64,000 nt of DNA from Artocarpus heterophyllus. Lineage: Eukaryota > Streptophyta > Magnoliopsida > Rosales > Moraceae. Location: positions 14,996,218 through 15,060,217 of the forward strand of contig CM046327.1 of NCBI GenBank assembly GCA_025403435.1. Direction: 5' to 3'. The translations under genes were made by a program, and so were the position numbers. Positions within the stretch are counted from its first letter, which is position 1, and each line of letters begins with the position of its first letter. The notes beneath the pieces are model-generated. The model had not been told where the DNA came from and ran no database searches. It saw only the letters and a program-made list of their open reading frames with translations. Shown here one piece after another: positions 30,440 through 42,173 of this stretch.

Positions 30440-33180
30440 TTATAAGTTTTGCAAGTTTTATGACTTTTGTGGGTTACCGAGTTTCCATGAAAATTAACAA
30501 AATTTAAAACAGAAAATTAAAATTAATTATGGAATTTCAACAATAAAAAATGCGATTGATTTAAAGAAAACAATATTTTTGAAAACTCTGAGGTTAAATG
30601 ATTAATTCTAGTTTCTAACTTAATTATATTTTAATTCTCGTAAACATTTGTTAAAAAGGTCTAAGAACATACTATGTCATTCTCTGTCTACGACTAATCA
30701 AGAATTACCAAGCATTAAATGTTCTAGTTTATGTCTATAATATAGCAAAAACTCAAGTTAACAAATAATTATAAACTTAAAGTTAGTTCAAAATTTACCT
30801 TGAAAAATGATTATAAGAATTTACCGTGACATTTTCCGCTAACGACTAATCATAGTTTCCTTAAGCATTGCACGTACTAGTCTATGTATACAGTAAATCA
30901 AATTATCTAATTTTACAAGAAATATATTAAATAACTTTAAATTTATTAAGTTGTCTTCAATGATAACTAAGCCAAAATTAACTACAATCTCCCCTCTTCC
31001 CTAAGTTAAAAAAGAATTTAGAAACACATTTTGAAAATAAATCAACAGAAATAAACTAAAAACATTACTTAAATATTATTTATCGAAATATTATTCATAA
31101 ACTACGTTAAAAAGTAGACACAAATTCAGCATAAAGGTGAGTTTAAAAACTCAACGTTTACACTAAAACTCTCAAACAAAGAAAACACTAGAGGCATGTA
31201 CAGCGTTTTATAGACGAAGCAATGCAAAGCTACAATTATCTTACAATAAAATAGGAAAACATTGAGGGCCTACATGTTGGAGATAGACAAGCAATAATAT
31301 AAAATACGAAAACTTCTTTTTTTTTCCCACCGGGCTGTGGCCCGGCCCTCTCAGTGGGGTGGGCCCCACCCGGTGGGTCCAGGATGCATAATACCGTTCT
31401 ATACCCACCCCACTGAGAGGGCCGGGCCACAGCCCGGTCAAGATGCATAATACCGCCCTATACTCACCCCACTGAGAGGGCCGGGCCACAGTCCGGTCAG
31501 GATGCATAATACCGCCCTATAAAATATGTAATTAAGTCAAATTAACAGTTAAGATTCGTGTCATTTCTTCATCATTTTGCTTGAATGGAATCTCACGTGA
31601 GGAATTGGATATTCAACACAATGTTGTGCTTATGCAAGCGTTCAGGTCTAACGGTCCCACAACGTTTATCTTTTTTTAAAAAAAAAAAAATTTATGCAGC
31701 AAACATTGAGGTGTTGGGCATTGATAGTTAGCGCACAAGGTGGAGAGATTGAACTGTAAGTCAAGCATATAGCAGAAAATGAGGAAAGGTTACTGACAAT
31801 GAGTTGATGCAGAATTCAATTATGCTTTGACCCTAGATTTCAAAGATCCTGATAAATAAGCCCAAAAAACTAATTATTTTATAAAACAAGAATTACTAAC
31901 ATTATGCAAATATTTTACATATTTATTTAACATAAAATTAATAAAATCGGAAAAACATAAATGCTACTTATATAAACTAACAAAGTGATACAGTTATATA
32001 CAGACACGACAACTAAGACTCGAAAACATTTTTAAAATTACTAAAAATTCTTAAACATAAAAATATATCTAAAAATATATAATTAAATATCTTTTATATT
32101 AAGACACTAAAATACTACTTAGCACATAATTGTTTTAATTAAGGAGTTTAACGACAAATACGAATGCAAAATGATTCATTTTAGCTTTAAAAAATATATA
32201 TTTTCAAAGTCTTATCACACCTTCCAACCAGCTATTGCTAGTCCCAAGCAATTAAAGTGATAAAACTTAAAACAAATCAAAGGTTTGGTTTTTCAAAAGC
32301 TAGTGACTTCTCATAGATTTTCCTCAGGGGTTAAATCAAATTCATGCCTCAAAGTAAAAATACAAACATTAATCAATTGTATAGCTCATGTCAAGAGCTT
32401 GTCTTATATTTAAGATGGATTTTCCTTTCTGTGTGTAATTTTCTATTACTAATCAGTGCATACCATCCGGATAACTTTACATTAATATAAACTAATTTAT
32501 TTTAATGAAATCTCATAAATTTGTTTTTCATCCCTCTCTCTATTTATGTAGTATAACACTTCATTAATGATCATTAGGATTTTATTTGGTTGTAATGTAA
32601 GGCTGGGATAAAAAGGTTGGATAAAAGATAAATTTGAAGCTAAGTTCACCCATAAGACACTTACAAAATTCTTCAGCCTTAAAAATGTACAATCTAATTC
32701 TCAAGTAAGAAACCCAAACTTGAAATGAAATTCATTTGTCATCAACTTTTTATTCAATTTTTATCTATAACTTATTCCTTTTTTCTTTTTGATTTTTTTA
32801 ACAAGAGTACAAAATAACTTAAATTTACAAACCTACAGAGTAACTGAAATTATAGACTTTCAGAACAGATTTTCATAACCTAACACAACCTCCTATAACA
32901 TTGACATAAGTCCAAATACATTTGAAAGATCAGATGTCCTATGAGTGAAAGGTAAAAGAAAGGATTAAGAATTTATTCAAAGGCTGGGCTAACATTCGTG
33001 GTTAACAAAGAAAAATAGTACTATTAACTCAACAGGGTGTCGAGGGATATAGAAGCTTAAAAGGTTCAAACGATCCAAAAATGACCTAAATTATATCTAT
33101 AACTTAATGTTATCTAGGATTTTGTCTCAAGAAGGATTTAAACAAGTTATAAGATTTTATAAAAAATAAAATAGATTATA
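30440..33180. repeat. Dispersed repeat R, copy A (with inserted GC-rich array)
   Basis: The segments 30480-30960 and 31990-32230 match, in the same order and at about four fifths identity where checked, sequence around 47500-47600 plus 53290-53600 and 54480-54840. A well-aligned stretch is 32121-32190 against 54766-54835. Both copies have repeated CATTCTCTxTCTACG and AACGACTAATCA-like words. The copy has no recognisable coding sequence and its ends are not resolved. The solo LTR at 33181 is inserted at or beyond its right part. Confidence 0.6.
31330..31520. repeat. GC-rich 34-bp inverted repeat plus 59-bp tandem repeats
   Basis: Bases 31330-31363 are the perfect reverse complement of 31404-31437, 40 bases apart, so a 34-bp hairpin stem can form; the loop also contains the palindrome CCCACCCGGTGGG. 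The unit beginning GATGCATAATACCG starts at 31383, 31442 and 31501, a period of exactly 59, with the last copy truncated. The second unit repeats the stem sequence with two changes. The block is very GC-rich inside AT-rich DNA. No promoter, terminator or coding role can be assigned. Confidence 0.9.
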
Positions 33181-35540
33181 TGTGACACCCGTTATTCTTC
33201 TAACAGGTATTAAGGTAATTAAATTAATTTTTAGTGTATCAAAAAAAAATTGCTTCATTTAAATTTATTTTACAATATTTATTTTTATCTATTTTTAAAT
33301 TTTTTAAAATTCTCCTATATTTATTTAGTATGTTTACTAAAAAGTCTTAGAACTTCTAATAAATCTCAAAAATGTCATATTGGCATTATGTGCGTTAAAG
33401 TCTCCAGATGAGACATAAGGATATCTTTTCCAACTACTCTTGACCCTCATTTTCTTTATTTCCTCCATGACATGCTTCAACACGTCTCCTCCATAATTGC
33501 TTCTATCACTTCTCTTCAAAGACTTCATCTTTTCTTCCTTTTTCTTCCACGGTTCCGACACTCTTCTTCTCATTTGTTTGCTGAAGAAAAATACTTAGAG
33601 AACTTCTTCAAGGCAGCCATAAAAATCAGCCACCATCACCTCTATTTGAGCAAGAATTTCAGCCATACCGAAGTCAAGGAACCTGTTTTGAAGCCATTTC
33701 AAGCTTCCAACTAACCATAATCCGAGGTTAGAATCTTATGAACAAATTTAGTCTTTCATTTATAAATTTTCTTTTATACTAAAGGATTATTCAAATTTGC
33801 GTTCTTAAACCTAAGTATATGTTTGTTGCTATTTTGGAGCATATGTATAAAGTCTAAGTGTATATGCCCTAGACAGAAAATTTATATTGTTAAACTTTAT
33901 AACACTTCTATGGGCAGTGGCTATTTCTTGAAATTCTATGATTAAATTAAAATGAATTTTATAAATTGGTTTGCATATTTAAAAAGTAGACATCCTAAGC
34001 TTTCTAACGAGTTATCATAAACCTAAATCGGAGTTGTATTTTATTTTCTATGAATTATTCAATTTTCGGATTGGAAACTAATAAACCTGCCAGTTTGTTA
34101 TGGTATACCAGCTGCTAACCTGAACCAAGAACCCATCTTTGCTCACCACCTAATTCTTTAATGTCTTGCAACCTTTCCAATATTATCCTAAGTGATTGAT
34201 GAATCTTATTAGGGACTAAAACATATAGATTACTTGTTTACATTTTATATTGTGTTAAGACAAAAATTGTTTACTGTGGTATTCAAAAGAGATTTACATA
34301 AAAGCTTTAATGGCACACTAGTAAGATAGATTTACACATGATTTATTTATGAATATAGTTGTATGTTGTGCTTTAGTTTTAATTGTCCTTATGAACGCCT
34401 TAGGATCAAGGGAGTTTGGAGCTAACGTTAATTGATTCCAGGATTAAAAGATTGTTGATAAGCTTGAAAGGTAGGGATTCTATTACTCATCTTTTGTGAG
34501 GTTTTTATGAAATTAAAATTGATTGTTTTACCGCAAGATATATATATCTATGTTGAACTGATATTATATGAGTATCACATATGAAACTATGACATGGACT
34601 CGTCTTGTATTGTACGGCGAGGAATATAATGAATTGACACATGTTATAAATTGAGAAGCATGGTTAGGAAAACTGACTATTAATAATGATTGAATATAGA
34701 GAAATGGTGAGACGTGAAGAGGGCGGCGGTTACGTCCTTGGGCATGAATACCCTAAAAGGTAAAATAGGGGGAAGGTGATGACGCTTCCTTGGGTTGAAA
34801 GTCCCAGAACACACTGTACAGGAATCGACTTGGTGAGGACTTGGGGCTTGATGTCCCCTCACCGGAACACCCTTAGAATGTTTAGAGGGTGATCAAGCGT
34901 GCTCATTTGGGTTTCGATGAGTTGAGTGATACTCTATTAAACGTGGGTACCTAAGAATAATGATGAACTATAATATTTGTATATATGTATATGTATGAAA
35001 CTCGGTAATGATTAACTATGGTATCCACGGAATATGATTATAATAAATCTCATAATCTGAATAATGATGAGTATTAACTAACCATGCAGGTTTTAATGTG
35101 GTAATGATAAAAACCTAAAGGTGAGTAATGGTTTTCTCTACTGAGCATATTGTTGCTCATTCCCTTATATTTTTATCTTTTCAGGACTCACTAAGTGTGA
35201 GGTGGCTACGAGAAAAATAGTTGAGGAAGCGATGTAGCTATATTACATTGGGACTGCTTCAATTGTTAAGAATGTTCTTCATGATAATGTAAGCATCAAT
35301 TGTTACTTTCTGTGACTGTATTACAATGCGTTGAGGGTTAAAATGATGATGACGGCAATTTATATTATTAAATTTAAGGTGCTACATTAAACTGTGGTTT
35401 AATTGTCGTTTATATTTTTATTTTTGATTTGAGAGTTTTCATTTAAGCCCCGGGCAACTTTATTTTTAAGGTTTTACTTTTATTTATGATTTTTATTTTA
35501 TCTCATTAAAAACTGTTAACCCCCATAAAGGGGCGTTACA
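33181..35540 (+). mobile_element. Solo LTR of a Ty3/gypsy-type retrotransposon, 2360 bp
   Basis: The segment starts TGTGACACCCG and ends GGGGCGTTACA, near-perfect inverted LTR ends of the TGTAACxCCCC kind typical of long-LTR plant gypsy elements (Del/Tekay style, from memory). It is flanked by an exact 5-bp duplication, TTATA at 33176-33180 and TTATA at 35541-35545. The interior has LTR-like phrases such as CTACTGAGCATATTGTTGCTCA with TTTTCAGG near 35140-35185, read on the plus strand. No internal domain or second LTR is present, so recombination between LTRs probably removed the rest. ORFs of 60-80 codons inside are not supported as genes. Confidence 0.85.
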
Positions 35541-36489
35541 TTATATTAACATAAACATTTTCTAAATTAATATAACAAATCATAATTCATGATTAAGTGC
35601 TTAATTTTAGGAAAAATTGCAACCTAAATATAAGCAGACAAAAGAAACTAACATAAACTTAAGCAATATTTGAATTTTACTACAAGTCATGAAAATAATA
35701 TAATCTTTGATTTCATCATCGAACATAGAATAAATCACTGAAAAACAAAAATATTTACTTATATTACAAAATATTTTTAAGGTTTGAAATTTTCTTTTTT
35801 TTTAGATTTTTTTAGTTTTAGTTTTTTTTTTTCAAATTTAAAACAGTCAAATGCAATGCAAACACATAGTTTAAACAAACATGTAGAAATACGTTTTAAG
35901 AATGTTAATCACTTTTTTCCTCAGCTATTTCTAATAAGGCAAAGAAGCGTTTCAAGAATATTAAGGCTCCATTTGTTTCATGGATTCAACTGATTATTAC
36001 CTCAGCCATCTTCAATCATGCCTGTAACAAAAAGAAGATGCAAAGATGAGAATATACAAACATACAAGATTACATTTTCAGACCATATTGAGATGCGTTT
36101 TAAGACAAATACTTCACTTAGTCATCTCAGCTCTGGAAAATATGAATCTTAAAGTTTTACAAACAACACAATAATTTTTTTTATTTGCAAAATTTTTCAA
36201 TTTTTTTGCTTGGTTTTTAAAATTAGTCCTATTAAAATACTGACACGAAATCAAAAAAATTTGATAAATTTTAAAAATTTTCGACACAACCATCTCCCCC
36301 AACTTAAATTAAACATTGTTCCCAATGTTTAACAAGATTAAACAGAAAGGCCAACAACATATACAAGAGTGGTTATTCAAGACATAAACATAAATGAATA
36401 TAAATGTATTAAGCAAGACTTTGAAGATAGGCACCAAGCTTAGCACCAGACACCGTGCAAATCTTGTAACTTTCCTGAGAAGTAATCTT
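35541..36489. other. Repeat-derived noncoding DNA between the solo LTR and the Tat pol relic
   Basis: No gene. The phrase CTCCCCCAACTTAAATTAAA (36294 onward) and the following CATTGTTCCCAATGTTTAAC are reminiscent of untranslated parts of plant gypsy elements. The sequence may be the continuation of the older element into which the solo LTR inserted, but no direct match could be established. Confidence 0.4.
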
Positions 36490-38310
36490 GATGTCTTTGT
36501 ATAAACCCATGATGATATGAAGGGCATATCTCCTCAGACCATATGCCACCGACTCAATATTGACCCACCTTACTCGCTAAAAAGGCAGAAAAGGAGGCCT
36601 TTGAATGGAGAAAGGTATCAAGTTTTGCGTGAAGAAGTGGATAAGCTAATTAAAAACAAGACCATCAGGGAAGCCCATTACTTCACTGAGGTTGTGAATC
36701 CTATCCTCATGAGGAAACCAAATGGTAAGTGGCATACCTACATAGATTTCACTGACTTGAAAAAAGCATGCCTCAAAGATAGTTTCCCTTTGCCTAGGAT
36801 AAACCAGCTAGTAGACACAACAATAGACCACGAAGTGATAAGCTTTATGGATGCTTATTCTAGGTACAACTAGAATCCTATATAGAGACTTGATGAAGAG
36901 CACACTGCATTTATTATAGACTGAGGCTAATATTGCTACATGAAAATTCCCTTCGACCTTAAGAATATAGGAGCCATATATCAAAGGCTCGTTAATAGGA
37001 TGTTCAAGAACCAAATTGGAAGAAACATAGAGGCCTATATGGACAACATACTGGTAAAAATTCAAAACGCCTTTCAGAGAAGCTTTTGAAATCCTTAGAA
37101 AGTACAAATGAAGCTAAACCCTTAGAAGTGTGTTTTTGGATAGCCTTAGGGAAGTGCATCGGTTTCATAGTGAATCAGCGTGGTATTAACGCAAACCCTA
37201 AGAAGATCACAGCACTCATTGAGATAAAATCCCCGAAAAGGCCTAAAGATGTACAAAAACTTAGAGAATGCGAGGTTGCACTAAACTGCTTTATATCACG
37301 GGCAACAAATAAATGCATTCTTTTCTTTAACATACTTAGGAAAGCAAAGCCCTTTAAGTGGACTGAGGATTGTGACGAAGCATTTAAGCAAACTAAAAAT
37401 TCATCTTAGGTAAGCACCAATCCTTTCCAAGGTGCTACCCCAAAAAAAGTTGTATTTGTATCTAGCAGTTTCAAAACATGTAGTCACCTAGACAAGTAAG
37501 CACCATCTAGATGTAGAAACCAGGTATATTGACATGGAAAAACTTGCACTAGCTCTAATAGTAACCATTAGGAAGCTACCTCACTACTTCTAAGAACATA
37601 TGATAAAGGTCCTCACTAACTGTAGCTTAAGACAAGCACTCTAAGAGCCAGATACATTAAGTCGATTATTGAAGTGGGCAGTAGAAACGAGCAGGTGGGT
37701 TCAGCATCAACTTTGTACCAAGGAAAGCAATTAAAGCTCAAGCATTGGCAAAATTTTGTAGCAAAATTCACTACCCAACCAGATATGGAGGAGATGGAAG
37801 TGGAATCAAAACTTCCAAAATAGAGATTGTATGTGGATGGTTCATCTAATGAACATGGTGATGGAGCAAGAGTCATATTAATAAGCCCTGAGGAATACAA
37901 GGTCACTTGGCAATCAAGTTTAAATTCAAGGCATCTAACAATGAAGCTGAGTATGAGCCCATCCTTACTAGATTACAGCTTGCTAGATATATGAAAGTAA
38001 ACTTGGTAACTGTACATAGTGACTCATAGATCGTCGTCAGACAGATCAATGGAGAGTATGAAGCTAGGGGTGAACGAATGATTGCTTACCTAAATAAGGT
38101 AAAGGAAAAATTGAAAAAGTTTGAATGCTATAAGTTTGTCAGAATATCCCAAATTGGCAATAGCAATGCCGACGCATTAGCAAGACTTGCCACAACTAAA
38201 GACTCAGAGCTCCTTGAAGTCATCCTACTTGAGTTACTAGAGCAGCCAACAATACTAAACCAGGTGGAGGATTATGTATTTCTCATCATTGTACCCAACA
38301 ACTAGATGGC
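36490..38310 (+). pseudogene. Degenerate Ty3/gypsy pol (Tat-lineage-like): reverse transcriptase, RNase H and a second RNase H
   Basis: Plus-strand fragments in several frames resemble gypsy polyprotein: the reverse transcriptase start at 36517-36870 (RKPNGKWHTYIDFTDLKKAC, DSFPLPRINQLVD, FMDAYS), the catalytic box region at about 36940-37070 reading YMDNILVK where YxDD is expected, a palm/RNase H connection at 37086-37409, and a further RNase H-like segment at 37820-38300 (LYVDGSS, VHSDS, NADALARLA). A second RNase H after the first is characteristic of the Tat clade. Frameshifts, stops and the altered YxDD box mean it is dead. No gag, protease, integrase or clear LTR is attached. It ends where a CACTA-like terminus begins. 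Confidence 0.85.
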
Positions 38311-38311
38311 C

Positions 38312-38600
38312 CACTATAAGAAAAACTACATTTAACGACATATTATTTACGACATGTAGTTTTTGAATGTCATTGAAAAGTACATACAACGACATCTTCA
38401 ACAACGATGCCATTAACGACATTTGAAACAATAATTAACGATATCTATATAGATGTCGTATTAAAGGTCTCCTTTTAACGATAATAGTTTAGTGTCGTTA
38501 AAATATTTAAAGATAAGTAGGAGATATCGTCAAAGCCTTGGAGATTCTACGACACCAATTATAGACGACATTGGTCAAGATGTCAAAAAGAAGTGTTCCC
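38312..38600. mobile_element. CACTA (En/Spm-like) transposon terminus with subterminal repeats
   Basis: CACTATAAGAAAAACTAC at 38312-38329 fits the conserved CACTA end (CACTAxAAGAAAA). Over the next 280 bases ACGACAT, AACGAC and GTCGTT words recur about ten times in both orientations, like the subterminal arrays bound by CACTA transposases. The opposite end was not found, and a 3-bp duplication could not be tested, so element length is unknown. The same bases could also be read as the decaying end of the pol relic, which lowers certainty. Confidence 0.55.
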
Positions 38601-40759
38601 TAAGTTCTTGGTTGCTCAATAGGATCAGAACGCAACATAACGACCTTGTTGGCTTCTCGGCCACTATTTTGACTTTTAGTCATTCCCTAGAAGTCACAGT
38701 GATAAAAAGGAAATTATTCTAATTCTAAGTCCTAATAGCCAAGAAGCTTCTATTTACAAAGCTAAAAAGACTAGAGTTTGAGCTTGGGGACCGAATTCAT
38801 CTATTCAACAGTAGCTTAAAAGGAAAAAAAACACTCAAAATGTTATCAAAACGCCAAATTTTTGGCCCATTGTTCCACAAACAACATTGACAAACTCCTA
38901 TAGTACTACTCAGACTCAGAAATATGGAAAATTCAACAAAAATTTGTCAAAAGAGAATGGGGAGTGAAAAGTTACTTTTTTTAGGCATTGGTTTCTCAAA
39001 ATCGGCGAAATAAATTCCACGAGAAGACACGAGAATGCGTGTGTCAATTTTTTTAAAGAAGATTTAGAGAGAAACACAATCGAAATGAGTTAGGGAAGCT
39101 TTAGGGAAATTTTGGCAAAATCTCAGCTTAAAAAGGGTTTGAAAATGAGAAAGTGAGTTAATTTTTAGAGGTATTTATAAAGAAAAGGCATCTCCAATGC
39201 CATTCATACGATCTACAAAAAAAATTGATTGAACGGTGAGGACAACATTCCACATCCGACGGTTAAGAATCATGCAGGAAAACACCTCTTTGAATTAACA
39301 GTTTAGATGCATTCCCCTAACACAAGACGCAACAATTGACATCCATGGTTTGATAGCCCAGTAATTGAGGCGACTCCTCAGCTCCATTATCATCATTAAC
39401 CATTAAAAGCCCAAGAGACTTCCTCAACAAGATATTGACTAGCATTGACCCTTCGATGACCTCAAGGCACTTCGGCTACAAACCTAAGAAGTATCCCGTG
39501 CTAGAGGCAAATGTTGTTGGGTCACCAAGAGGGGCCAAGCCGGATATTGGGCCTAGGAAGGCCTAAGGTGGATCTCAACCCATAATGCCTCGGTGCATTC
39601 AAGAATCAAATGATACCTAAAAAGGGTAAAATAGTCTATTTTCACCCGTATTCAAATTACAAAACTTAAAGATGGTAGTAGCATTCAAGCTAATCAGGAC
39701 CTATCGAATCTAGGATACTTAGAAAGAATAAGTCTATAAGAGATCACGGTAAATTCATTTAGCCAATAAGAGAAAAAATTATCGTTATTTGAACTTAAAT
39801 TATACTTAAAGGGTAAGGCTTAGGCCTACCCCGAGTACTATAAATAAAGGCTAGTTCTAGAAAACAGCCGAAGTCTTGTTGGCATAGACCTTTTGTATAC
39901 TTATTTTCTAATAGTGAAACCCTACTACATGAGAAAACCCTTAGATGACGTAGCCTTCAATTGAAGTGAATCACTCTAAATTCTTATGTCCTTGCTGTTG
40001 TTTTCTTACTGCTTTACTCTTAAGTGATTATTTTGGTGAAAAATATGAGAGATTACTTAATTGTTAGACAAGATTTGCCTATCAACAAAGATCATGCACA
40101 AACAAATTCTCCTAATGAAAAGTGTGAGAGGAAGATGAAGGGGAGAATTTGTCATCCTAGATCCCTTGACCAATTGTTTGGATAACATGGATTCTAAAAC
40201 TTCAAGGTAGCTGTACCACCACCAAGTATTGGGATAATCTTTGAGCCTGTTTGCTTTTTTATACACACACATGTTTTAGACTCCAATGTAAATGTCAATT
40301 TGAGGCTAGCTTGAATAGTAAGATGAGTGTGTGGGAAGGAGTGACTGTAAATGACCAAGGATCAAACTTTGTTAGGAACTTATCTATTAAAAAAATGTAG
40401 ATGACAATATTAGATGGCACAAAAAAGTAAAGGAATAACTTGATTGATATGTGATTTTATGATTTTATGCTACGTCGTGTATTTTAATATTTTTTTTTCT
40501 CCACAAATTTTGTTTTAAAATTCATCATAGAACGAAAATTATAAATTTTCAAAAAAAATACAATATTATAATAATTACGAAAAAGAATGATAAACCCAAA
40601 ATAAGCAAAATAACAAAAGTTGGGACTAAGTATAAGATACGTTAAAGTTTAAAATTAAAATACTTATAAAAAAACGTTAAATTAACATTGCTTTAGAGTT
40701 TTTTTTTTTTGGTTTCCCAATATTAAATTTAGGCATAAACGTAGAAATTTATTATTGAA
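38601..40759. other. Repeat-derived DNA with an LTR-like promoter segment
   Basis: No gene supported; ORFs here are short and unlike known proteins. At 39839-39846 TATAAATA follows a GC-richer lead (CTACCCCGAGTAC) and precedes a stretch resembling an LTR R-U5 region, so about 39500-40050 may be the remnant of an LTR, possibly of the Tat element to the left. The rest is likely internal sequence of the CACTA-like element or other repeats. Confidence 0.35.
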
Positions 40760-41028
40760 TTGCACAAGCTCAAGTGCTAAAGACCTTGGTCTTGGAGGTG
40801 TGCTCTTTTCTATGTCTAAGGTTTGAATCATCTTAGATACCAATCCCTTCAAGCCACAACCCTTGGTGTGAAACTAGCAACTAATCCTGATTTGTGTAGA
40901 CGGCCTTCTGAGGGCACGGTGCACAGATCTTGCAGAATTAGCTAAGGTGAGCACAAGTTAATCTGGACACCAGTAGTTTAAACAAAAAAAAAGAAAGAAA
41001 AAAAGAAAAAAAAAAAAGAGAGAAAAAA
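40760..41028 (+). mobile_element. tRNA-derived SINE candidate
   Basis: About 270 bases begin with a box A-like stretch (GCTCAAGTGCTAAAGAC, about 40767), then a box B-like GGTTTGAATC at 40820-40829, spaced as in RNA polymerase III promoters of tRNA-derived SINEs. A tRNA-unrelated body follows, ending in an A-rich tail (40981-41028). The head is not a foldable tRNA, so this is not a tRNA gene. Target-site duplications were not identified. Confidence 0.6.
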
Positions 41029-41214
41029 CATGAAAAATCAGAAAACCGTGGATTGAAGACCTTTATTTGCTCTCGAGTCTGAAACTACTCTTTCTTTAGA
41101 GTTTTTCTCCTTATTTTCACTTTTGGATTGGTGATGTTTGATATTCTGTGTCATCAAAGCGGTGGGCAGCTACATGGCAAAAAATGTTCCCAAAACAGCA
41201 ATATTTGTAAGTTA

Positions 41215-41740
41215 GGTTAATTACATAACTATATTTTCTAATTTTAATTATTTTTAAATTTATCCCTCTATTTTAAAAAACTATAAAGATATCCTTTGAA
41301 TTTAAAAAACTTGTTTCAATTTTATCCTTGATAGACTTTTAGAAAAAAAAAAAAAGAGAGATAAAACAAAGATACACCTAATTAGACTGAATTTCTCTCT
41401 AAAATACATTTTTTCTTGAGAAGTAGTTTTAAAAAATAAAAGAATTTAAAAAAAAATATTATAACATTCAAAAAAGTTATAGAACTTAAGATCTTTTAAA
41501 AAAAATTAATGTTTTGTTTAAGGAGTTTTTATGTTTTAAAATCCATAAGATATTTCCTTAAAAAATCTATAAGATATTTTTCATAACTATTTAAAAGTAA
41601 TTATGTCATTTTTCCTTTTTTTTATTTATAAGGATAAAATTAAAACAATTTTTTTAATACAAATGATATCTTTGTAGTTTCTAATATAAAGGGACATCTT
41701 AAGAAATAGTTAAAACAAAAGGTGTGATTATATAATTAAC
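41215..41740. mobile_element. Foldback element with arms of about 115 bp
   Basis: The left arm starts GGTTAATTACATAAC and the right arm ends, inverted, GGTTAATTATATAATC. Shared inner words include ACTATAAAGATATCCTTTG against ACTACAAAGATATCATTTG. The central part is AT-rich and noncoding. A single similar arm may exist at 14950-15065. Mutator-type origin is plausible from the long arms, but no 9-bp duplication was confirmed. Confidence 0.65.
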
Positions 41741-42173
41741 CGTATGCAAGTTTATAGCCATATATTACTGCTATACAATATTGAATACGTTTCCTTTGTA
41801 CATCCACCAGCCTCCATGAAAATAATACAAGCATACAATTTTGACACAATGGAGTTTGAATGAAATGAGATTTCAAATGTTGCAACTGGATCACATTTTG
41901 CAAAAATAACAGATGTACACAATTCACGAATAAAGAAAAGCTATCACTCATGGTTAAACTTTTTGTGTCAATATATTCGTATGGCCTTTTTTCTACAACA
42001 AATCCCTAGTCCAAATTTTGACCACAATAGAGACAATGATAACTTATATGCCAAGCATTTAAATTCTAAACCAAGCAAATCTATAACTACAAAATGTAAA
42101 TAAAACTTCAAAAATATTTAAAAAAATTGTAACCTCCTCCTTGTGTTAGAAAAAGGTTAAAAACAGATCCTTC

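Noticed and set aside
31236..31507. ORFs of 70 and 88 codons with repeated HPDRTVARPSQWG-like peptides
   Set aside because: The apparent peptide repeats only translate the 59-bp tandem array and hairpin; the frames do not continue outside it.
33472..33714. 80-codon plus-strand ORF
   Set aside because: It lies wholly inside the solo LTR and is Ser/Phe-rich low-complexity; no gene is expected there.
40820..40829. Box B-like GGTTTGAATC as a tRNA gene
   Set aside because: The surrounding sequence does not fold as a tRNA, and an A-rich tail follows about 150 bases later; a SINE fits better.
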